Shown piece by piece: positions 56,636 to 64,000 of a DNA stretch of 64,000 nucleotides (its first letter is position 1; each line of letters begins with the position of its first letter). The stretch lies in contig JAGFBZ010002341.1 of NCBI GenBank assembly GCA_018398805.1, positions 62,001 to 126,000 of the forward strand. The letters are read 5' to 3'. The notes under the pieces were generated by a model. It did not search any database. It worked only from the letters and a program-made list of their open reading frames with translations, and was not told the DNA's origin. The translations under genes and the position numbers were made by a program. The DNA comes from Hirundichthys speculiger (lineage: Eukaryota > Chordata > Actinopteri > Beloniformes > Exocoetidae).

Positions 56636-57530
56636 CTGCGGAGGAGAGGGGGTGACGGTTAGATGGGCAAAAAACAAAAAAAAAAAAAAGAAAAAATAAG
56701 GGGGGAGTAGGAGAATGCAGATCAGCGGTTTAGAGAGATGACGGTTAAAATATGGAGATGATCGATGGTGGAATGGAGACAAAGTGAGGGAAGAGAGGCT
56801 GAGGCCGAGTGGAAAGTCGGTAAATAAAACTGCATAGGGGTGTCGGGATTTAAGACACTTGGCGAGACAGACTTTGTCTACGTGCATGTGTTTCTTTCTT
56901 CCTTCCTTTCCTTTCTTCGTTTATTCCTTCCTCTCTTCCTACCTTACTTCCTTCCTCCGTTCTCTCTCTTTCCTCCTGTCTTTCTTTTCATTTCTCTCTT
57001 CCTTTCTTCTTTTCTCAATGTCAAAGCTGGAGGATGATGATGTGAACAGATGTTAATGGAAAATATTCTGAACTCACAGATGTTAATTAGCAATTAAGTG
57101 AGGGAAAAATCTCTCGAGGCGATTGGGAAGCTCTGCTAGTTGTCCTCGGCGTTTGGCAGCCTGTTAGAAATTCTCACATGTTCTTATTTGTTATTAAAGA
57201 AGGGGGATATTTGTTTTTCAGCTGGGATTTTATATATAAAGGTATATATATTTTTAATGTTGTAATGAGCTTTTTTGTTGTTTGCCCTGATTTCAGAAGG
57301 AGGGTTTTTCATCCAAAGCTGAAGCACCCTTTGAACTAAAATTCATTATAAGTTCTGAGCAGGACTGATCAGGACACCAGAAACTAATTTTGCCGCTCAG
57401 ATATGTAACTGGATAGTTTCAGAGAAATTCCAGCACCACTGCAGGCAGTCTGCTGCGCTCCATCATGCTACCATGGAAGTGACTGGTGTGATTACGTACG
57501 TTGGACAAGTGCAATATCTTATTATTAGTC

Positions 57531-57912
57531 CAGTGATTCCCAAATGTGGGCCGCGGCCCCCTGGTGGGCTGTCACGGTACTGCAGGTGGGCCACGAGAGG
57601 TCATTAAAATTAAACAAATATGTTTTAAATCCTTGATCTTTTTAAAATATGTTTTTAATTACTGTAAAATATTAAAAACATGATTTAAAAACATTAAGAA
57701 GTAACAAAACAAACCAGTTAAGTGTTATACTACCGTCATCTTATCTTAACATGACAAGTGTCACCTTATTTGTTGACCCCTTACATTAATATCAGAACAT
57801 AGCTTCTAGTCCTGAATGTTGATCACAGTTGTGATTAAAGGTTTGGGTGGACCGCAGAGATTTTTCACATTTCAAATTATGCCTTGGTATTCTGAAGTAT
57901 TGGGAAATGCTG
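57531..57912. mobile_element. hAT element carrying the empty site of the 17.0-kb MITE
   Basis: 382 bp with the 8-bp duplication TATTAGTC (57523-57530, 57913-57920), ends CAGTGATTCCCAAATG and GTATTGGGAAATGCTG. Reversed relative to 16890-17647 and without the 413-bp TTAA element. Confidence 0.85.
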
Positions 57913-57920
57913 TATTAGTC

Positions 57921-60900
57921 CATCAACCATAATAACTGTTTGTATACATCAAACACTCTCAAAGCAATGGAATAATTAACATATCAGACTGTGACATGTG
58001 ACTGAATTATCATTTGGTCTAAAAGTGTAATGAATGAAAACAAAAGTCCCCCCACCGTTTATTTCCAGGAATGTGGAAGCCATGCTGTTCAAAGTCCAGC
58101 CAGCCAGAAGAGAGCGGGACGGGGTGGGGGTTTGGAAGGGTGATGCAAGGAATTTGGATGGAGCATATGCATACATGGGGAGGGTCACAAACCAACAGAA
58201 GTGGCGCTCTTTGTCTCTGGAGACAATTCAGCCACCCCCAACCCCTCCAAACACTGCAGCCTTCCTCTTTAAAAGGCTAATCGAGCCATCTCTTCTGCCT
58301 TCGAACCCCCCCCACACCCTCTTCTCCTCATCCTTCCTACACGACCCCCCCACCTCCACATCATACCTATCAGCCCTCTGTCTCCTTTACCGCCCACGCA
58401 ACACGACAGCACAAGAGCGGCCGACACCAGCTCCTCCTCCTGCTCATTCACTCTGCAGGTACGCAAAGGAGAAGGAAACTTGGAAGTTCTTATCTACTTC
58501 TATCGCTCCTTTCCCTTCCACTCACACTTCTCGCCATGCTCACATCTTCAATTTGGTTTTTCCTTTTTAGTGGCGTGCAGCGCTGCAGGGCTCTGACATG
58601 CAGACAGAGAAACACACTTCCAATATAATATCAGGGAGCTCTTTTCGTCTTTAGTAAAGGATACGGGGGAGTTGGGAACAACTGGGTTTCTTTCTCATCA
58701 TCTGAGATCATTTGGAATTGCCTGAGATTTAAAATGTAGCAAAAGAAATATCCCAGTTAAGTGTTAAAGCAAATCTGCATGTGAGCCAGACGCTGTTCTG
58801 ACCAAGAGCACCAGATTCCTCTCAGAAGTGGGTTGTAGCTGAAGGACAAGTGCTCCACCCACTGAGCTAAAGGAGGCTGATTTCATCATCAGTTTTTACA
58901 TTTCATGTCTTAGTTGTAAAGACAAGACAGCTGTGGAAAATTTAAAATGATCAAAACATATGTTAAATGCTCATAAAAGTGACTTGGGCCAAAAACAGGA
59001 AAGTATTCAAAGTACATTTTCTTGTTAAGTTGTCACTGTAAATTGGCTTATATTGCATGTCAACACGCTAAGTTAGGTTTGGATGTTTTAATGAAGCTGT
59101 TTTGCCTTTGAGGTCACTTAAAATTGATGATTAAATCCAAATAACAATGCCAGAATAATAAAACACAATTTTTCTTTAAAAAATAATTTAAAGGTACCAT
59201 ATGTAGTATTAAACTTTAAAATACTGGTTTTTAAAAATCAACAAAATAACTTTGTTTGTGAAAAAAACAAACAAACAACAGTTTGTGGATGGAGCGCCCA
59301 GCTCTGTAATACCACCTTCGCAGATTTAAATCAAGAAGAGGAAGTTACACAGGCCAAAGGTGTATTCTGCTCATGTTTCAGTCTTGAGATTACGGCTGGA
59401 TTCACACAGGTGTGAATCCAAGAAACAATCAACTTTGAATTAGTCCTGCCTCCATGTACAATTTCATCGACTTGCTTGAACTGTGTAGCTGCGACGCAAT
59501 CGACTGACACATGCGTTGAAGCAGGAAAAGTTGAAAATCCCCAAACTTTTGACGGAGGGAAACGCTGCCGACTCACAGAACCACTGACTTCTTCAGTCGT
59601 TGACGGTTGTGAGCATAAACTGCTGCAACGCTTTGGTTCATTTTTGGCTGTATTTGGATTCATTTGACCAGGCGTTCATACCTGATCGTGTTGTAAACGA
59701 ATCTTGCTTCAGTTACTACACGGACTCCGTTTGGGGGCAGAACGCAGATTCAGGTTTGATAATACAACCGTATACAACATGGCGACGGTGTTGGAAGGGA
59801 AAGTTATTGCTTTGCTTTCGTTGCAGTCTCTGCAGAAAAACAAAACATTTGAAACAGGCTCCTCTGCAGTGAAAGCAGCTCCCAGTTAGTGTTCAGGAAG
59901 CAGTCACCCTCTCTTCTTTTAATTGCAAGATTAAAACCTTTCTCTACAATAAAGCTTATAGTTCGGAAATCTTCTCCGATGACGTGTGCATTCTGTTCTT
60001 GTACGTTTACGTCGTTATTGTCTCTCTTTCCTGTCATCTCAGACACTTAACTGGTTGCTCTCCTTGACTCTGGTTCTCCTGAAGGATTTTTTTTTTAGCC
60101 CTGTTAACCCTTTTTTTGTTTGTTTTTTTTCCCTCTCTACTGTCGCCCTCATGCTTTGCTCAGGTTGGGCGATTGGACTGAAGTTAAGATTCAGTACAAT
60201 CTGCTGGGTTCTTCAGTAAGGCCTTTTGTTTTTATGAATTGGCATTAAATCAAATAATAATTTTGGCTTAACTGGCATGAATTTTGATTATGAATTGGGA
60301 TATAAATTGGATCTAAATAGATTATATTTAACGTTATAAACTTTGAATGGTTTCGGTGTGAAAGATGACTCTGTTGTGAATTGGAACAACACAAGGAAAG
60401 TGAATTAAATCGTACTGAATATGGCCGCTAACCAGCATGAAATTTTAAAGACCAATAAAACCAATCACTCTGACGGTTCACAGGAGTAAAATGTCGACAG
60501 TCATTTTCAATTTAAGTAATCTTTCTCAGATATTATTTTCCATTTTTTGTTTTCCAACTGGAAACAGTGTTCCCATATTCTGGTTCCCGGACCAGATAAG
60601 TGGGAAGGCTCGTATCAGGAGGGCCGTCCTAACGCTGCTGAAAACCTGTTTTCATCTCCCGTTTTAATCAGCTTTTCTTCAAACCTCCGGCCTGACATGT
60701 TTGGAAGCCATGCTAGGAACCGAAAGGAAAGTGGAAGTAAAAAGGCAGCTCCTGGCTCGTCCCGTGAACGTTGCAGAGTGGCGAGGTCGAACGGCCTCAG
60801 AGCATCTTCAAGCACTGCAGACTCTTGAGGAAGTTTCCACGACTGCGAGCCCCCGTCATTTACATTCCTGAGTTGAGGGCATGGTGGTCTGAATTTGATA

Positions 60901-61578
60901 TCAAGATAAAGAGTTTTTCACCGGAGGCGGAGCTGTGTTTTGCCAGCAGATGTCTTTCTTTCATTCCCTTTTCTGCTTTCTCGCCAGTGTATTACCCGTC
61001 CTTCAACTTCCTCTTCGCCGTTCTTCAATGTGAATCGACCACATCAAAGGAGCAGCGCTGCTGACACGATAACAGACTAATTCAAATTTTTAGTGGCTCA
61101 TCATAAAGACTTAACCACGAGACTCCACCGACACAATGAGGAGAGCTGATTCAAGTCCAAGTTATAAATGATGAGTTTCACAGCACCTGTTAACGGCTCC
61201 CTGTAAATTAATTCCAACTCGTGCGATTTTACTAAATATTCCTGAAAAGGGACAGCTGTTCAGAGGCTGACGGAAGAATTTCAGGCAAGAGATTGTCTTT
61301 TTCTGACGGATGTGTAACATTTCCTCTGATGGGTTTCTTTATTTGAGCGGGACTATCAATCATCTGGAACATATGGAGAACTCCTGGAATGATGGAGATC
61401 GACAGGCAGACAGACGGGAGGGTTTTAATGTACCACCAACCACAAACCAGCTCCTGTGGGAGAGACTGTAATCCGCAAAGATCTCCTCATGAAATGACAG
61501 AGTGGGGAAAAGCAACACAACCAGGAACAAAAGCCAGTCAAAGATGGAGAAGAACTAAAGTCTGGCTCCCTGAAACGG
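57921..61578 (-). other. klf8 intron, no gene recognised
   Basis: Open frames here (for example 58034-58570 on the + strand) are low-complexity Pro/Ser-rich and show no known motif or splice context. No transposon termini were identified with confidence. Confidence 0.4.
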
Positions 61579-61586
61579 GTGGTTAT

Positions 61587-62328
61587 TAGGGGTGTGAAAA
61601 AAAAATCGATTTGGCAATATATCGCGATTTTCAGCCGCCCAATATCGATTTTTCAGCTCCTAATATCAATTTTTTAGGAAAATTCATGTATTAGTTAAAT
61701 GTATTGTAATGTATTATTAAAACACTAATAATAAACAATAAATAGGTTGCTTTGAAGTCATAGTTTTGACTCAATTTGTCCTCTGAATGATCAATATCAT
61801 CTGATGAACATACAGTCATGGAAAAAATTATTAGACCACCCTTGTTTTCTTCAGTTTCTTGTTCATTTTAATGCCTGGTACAACTAAAGGTACATTTGTT
61901 TGGACAAACATAACGATAACCACAAAGATTGCTCATAAGAGTTTTATTTAAGAGCTGATATCTTACCATTTTCCATGGTTTTCTTGATTATAACCTAAAT
62001 CACTTAAGTTTTTACATCAATAGCTATGGCGTTGTACTGCCAAAAACACTGCTTTTATGCATTCAGTGTTTTCTTTTCTGTCTGTTTTAGTCACATGATG
62101 ACGTTTAGTGGTACCAGGTATTAAAATGAACAAGAAAGTGAAGAAAAAATGGTGGTCTAATAATTTTTTCCATGACTGTATACAGATAACATGATTTGTC
62201 ATCTCTACTTTAAATTTTGATATTAACTGAATATCGCAATATATCGTGATATTGTGATAATATCTTATCGTGAGCCAAGTATCATGATGCATATCGTATT
62301 GTGAGGTCCTTGCCAATACTCACCCTTA
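61587..62328. mobile_element. hAT element (taggggtgtgaaaaaaaaat type) with nested MITE
   Basis: Ends TAGGGGTGTGAAAA and AATACTCACCCTTA with the 8-bp duplication GTGGTTAT (61579-61586, 62329-62336). The sub-ends are rich in atatcgatt/gatattgtg. A Tc1-type MITE interrupts it. Confidence 0.85.
61813..62178. mobile_element. Tc1/mariner MITE nested in the hAT element
   Basis: 366 bp with perfect 28-bp inverted ends (CAGTCATGGAAAAAATTATT then agaccacc) and TA on both sides (61811-61812, 62179-62180). Intact ends suggest recent activity. Confidence 0.9.
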
Positions 62329-62489
62329 GTGGTTATAGACATTGTTTTGCTAAATTTTGGACGGGGACTTTCTGGACTGCTGAAGGTTCGATCCCAACAC
62401 CTAGTTTCAACACGACCTCACATTTTAGTAAAGAAAATAAAGCCTCAAGACACCTTCCTAGCAGGTATTTTGAGCTGTATAACCGAGCA

Positions 62490-62640
62490 CACATCCATCC
62501 ATCCATCCATCCATCCATTATCTATACCCGCTTAATCTTCTGCAGGGTCATGGGGATCTGCTGGAGTCTATCCCAGCTCTCTTCGGGCGAAAGACAGGGG
62601 TCCACCTGGACAGGTCGCCAGTCCATCGCAGGGCCACACA
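62490..62640 (-). repeat. SINE-like repeat tail fragment with (CCAT)n
   Basis: (catc)n at 62492-62518 followed by ttatctatacccgcttaatc and gccagtccatcgcagggcc. The tRNA-type head is missing. Confidence 0.7.
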
Positions 62641-62903
62641 TTCATGTCAGTCAAAATACTTTACAAAGAAGCTTCAAATCCACAATGTGGAGGCTCTAAC
62701 GGCATCAGCAGCGGAGTTTAAGGTACATTTATGGACCACGGCTACAGTGGCAAGTAATACAGGCAATAATACAGGATATTTGAAGCTTTTTTTAAGCACC
62801 TAAGGATGCAAAGCAGGAGCTTCTCGACTTATGTGCAGTTAAGGGACTAAATGTGCAGACTGAGTGTAACAGAGGTAGTCGTAAACTGGTGGTCCGAACT
62901 TAC

Positions 62904-63138
62904 CAGATCCTTCTGAGCGCCCGTCGCTGCCTATGAGCGGCACCGTGATGGCTGCTGTGGCGACGCCGTCAGTAGGCATGGTGGTGTAGACGACAGGAAG
63001 CGACTGCACCACCACAGGGATGGTCTGCAACTGGCCCACCTTGCTGGGCATGCTGACCGAGGGGATCGTATGGATGACGTGGAGAATCTGCTGGCCGCCG
63101 GCGCCCTGCGTGGCTAAGATGGAGCCTGGAGAGAGGAC
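62904..63138 (-). CDS. klf8: klf8 central regulatory exon
   Basis: 235 nt. Starts VLSPGSILATQ and continues QQILHVIHTIPSVSMPSKV, TIPVVVQSLPVVYTTMPTDG and AAITVPLIGSDGRSEGSG. This order and wording are close to human KLF8 (QQILHVIHTIPSVS, TIPVVVQSLP, ITVPLIG), which makes the identification of the gene. Acceptor tcatccaccag, donor CTG|gtaagt. A nearer acceptor (ctctccag at about 63130) would put a stop in frame and was rejected. Confidence 0.93.
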
Positions 63139-63228
63139 CTGGTGGATGAGACGGAGACGGGAATATAACTGACCGCTGCCACCTTAAAGTGTGACGCCCC
63201 ACTGTGGACGGCGGGAGTTTGTGATTAC

Positions 63229-63480
63229 CATGGAGCCTATCGATTGTACCGCGGAGGGGACGGGTGTGGCCGAAAGGCCGGGCTGCGTCACCATGCTGCT
63301 GGGCGAAGGGTTGACTGCGACGCTGGTTGTGGAAGCGGAGCGGGGTTTGTTGAGCGACAGGTCGACGGGTTCGGTCTGGTCCTCGGCGGGGCTCGGCTGT
63401 AGCGAACAAGGTTCTGTCTTGCATTCTGACTTCACCTTCAGATCTGTTGGCTGCGTGAAGTCATCACCTACATCCGCCTG
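63229..63480 (-). CDS. klf8: klf8 exon with CtBP-binding motif
   Basis: 84 codons. It encodes a Lys/Glu-rich start (TDLKVKSECKTEP) with psi-K-x-E-type sequences (VKSE, CKTE), which may be SUMO sites as in human KLF8. Then comes EPVDLSLNKPRS, where PVDLS is the known docking motif for the CtBP corepressor, and a Ser/Thr/Pro/Val-rich tail to QSIGSM. The acceptor is a tandem ttctcagCAG, so the first Gln codon may be optional. The donor is gtaatc, weaker than consensus. The exon is separated from the next by an intron of only 90 bp. The upstream coding exons are outside the window. Confidence 0.88.
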
Positions 63481-63659
63481 CTGAGAAGAAAATGAAGCAC
63501 AGAAACACACGTGAGGACTCGAGAGAAGGTCAAACAATAACTTTGGGATTGTTGGTGAACGGCAAAATTCAGCAGCAAAATGGTTTGATTAGATCCATGT
63601 AATTTTCATTCTCTGTGTGTGTATATATTCTTTAGTCCACGACAGCTAATGTCATGGAT

Positions 63660-64000
63660 ATCCCAGACTGCTTTTTGGACAGATGCCCAGTCAGCATTAC
63701 CCATATGGCCCCCATATGGTTTAAAAGTGGGCTATTTGGGCATAATATGGATTTAGGCATGAAATGGGCAAATGGCACCGGTCCCATATAGTTTTAGTAT
63801 TATGGGCACCAAATGATAAGCCTTTGTTGACCAAATATATGGAGCATACGAGGCATACAAATGGGTAAATGGTGTGAGTTTCATATAGTTTTAGTGACAT
63901 CGTCCCCACATTGGAAAATTAGCCAGATGGACATGATCTAAAAACCAGTCAGATCCCACTTACAGTCCATGGCCTGACATGTTTGGAAGCCATATTGGGA
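63660..64000. repeat. fish repeat with catatggtttaaaagtgggct motif
   Basis: Contains ccatatggtttaaaagtggg, which has a relative at 403-425 (tcatatgggctaaaagtggg) at the other end of the window. catatagttttagt occurs twice about 90 bp apart. The copy runs out of the window. Confidence 0.45.

Larger units (their letters stand above)
50017..63480 (-). other. klf8: klf8 gene, partial (five of its coding exons)
   Basis: Joining the five exons gives 921 nt, a whole number of codons (306 residues plus stop), with every phase agreeing. Human KLF8 has 359 residues by memory, so roughly the first 50 are missing to the right. Introns are 1513, 4672, 6268 and 90 bp from 3' to 5'. The protein is a nuclear zinc-finger repressor/activator that recruits CtBP. 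The large introns hold several young transposons, none of which break an exon. Confidence 0.9.

Noticed and set aside
56465..56887. 140-residue - strand frame as a separate gene
   Set aside because: It overlaps the 112-nt klf8 exon in another frame and ends in low-complexity sequence.
58034..58570. 178-codon + strand frame in the klf8 intron
   Set aside because: Pro/Ser/Thr-rich low complexity, no splice or promoter context, no family resemblance.
63131..63138. Acceptor ctctccag for the klf8 central exon
   Set aside because: Using it in the phase required by the upstream donor gives an immediate TAG. The upstream acceptor ccaccag keeps the frame and restores VLSPGS, which matches human VLTPGS.
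50017..63480. Assignment of the - strand gene to klf12 or klf3 because of the KLF5 neighbour
   Set aside because: The C-terminus (LSLHRRRH), [10 protein letters not shown] and the central HVIHTIPSVS and ITVPLIG blocks fit KLF8. KLF12 and KLF3 end in MLV and lack these blocks.

Overview
The window looks like chromosomal DNA of a teleost fish. Two Kruppel-like factor genes with vertebrate exon-intron structure stand at its ends. The DNA between and inside them is full of typical fish transposons: hAT elements with 8-bp target duplications, Tc1/mariner elements with TA duplications, tRNA-derived SINEs, L1- and L2-like LINE pieces and a Ty3/gypsy LTR element. The evidence is splice signals, zinc-finger sequence and recognisable repeat termini. 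No database search was run.

Layout. (1) About 1-4665: the last intron of a KLF5-type gene (best match klf5l) on the + strand. Its final coding exon, carrying zinc fingers 2 and 3, is 4666-4844, followed by a probable 3' UTR of about 3.1 kb. (2) About 8-41.5 kb: a transposon-rich intergenic stretch. It holds a young LTR retrotransposon inside a Tc1 element (9.3-13.9 kb), a three-level nest of hAT/hAT/TTAA elements (16.5-18.1 kb), two copies of a hAT with a GTF2IRD2-like transposase, an L1-like LINE, a broken copy of a fish SAM-type gene family (26.9-27.7 kb), a THAP-domain reading frame (31.0-31.45 kb), an intact unrecognised 420-449 codon reading frame (34.4-35.8 kb, - strand) with a promoter-like upstream region, and LINEs split by a ZMYM1-like hAT (39.4-41.1 kb). 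(3) About 41.5-50.0 kb: repeat-poor DNA that may be a long klf8 3' UTR, interrupted by a large THAP-derived palindrome (45.3-46.3 kb) and a TIR element (47.0-47.6 kb). (4) 50.0-64.0 kb: klf8 on the - strand. Five coding exons could be joined with consistent phase (50017-50198, 51712-51851, 56524-56635, 62904-63138, 63229-63480). They give 306 residues, from an N-terminal region with a CtBP-binding PVDLS motif to the three C2H2 fingers. The 5' coding exons lie beyond position 64000.

The two KLF genes are transcription factors that bind GC/CACCC boxes through three C-terminal C2H2 fingers. KLF5-type proteins mostly activate, and KLF8 represses through CtBP. They lie tail to tail, as human KLF5 and KLF12 do, which suggests the pair descends from an ancient duplication of a KLF5/KLF3-8-12 tandem. 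The most interesting unexplained items are the intact 34.4-35.8 kb reading frame, the THAP palindrome and the nested insertions with a visible empty site.
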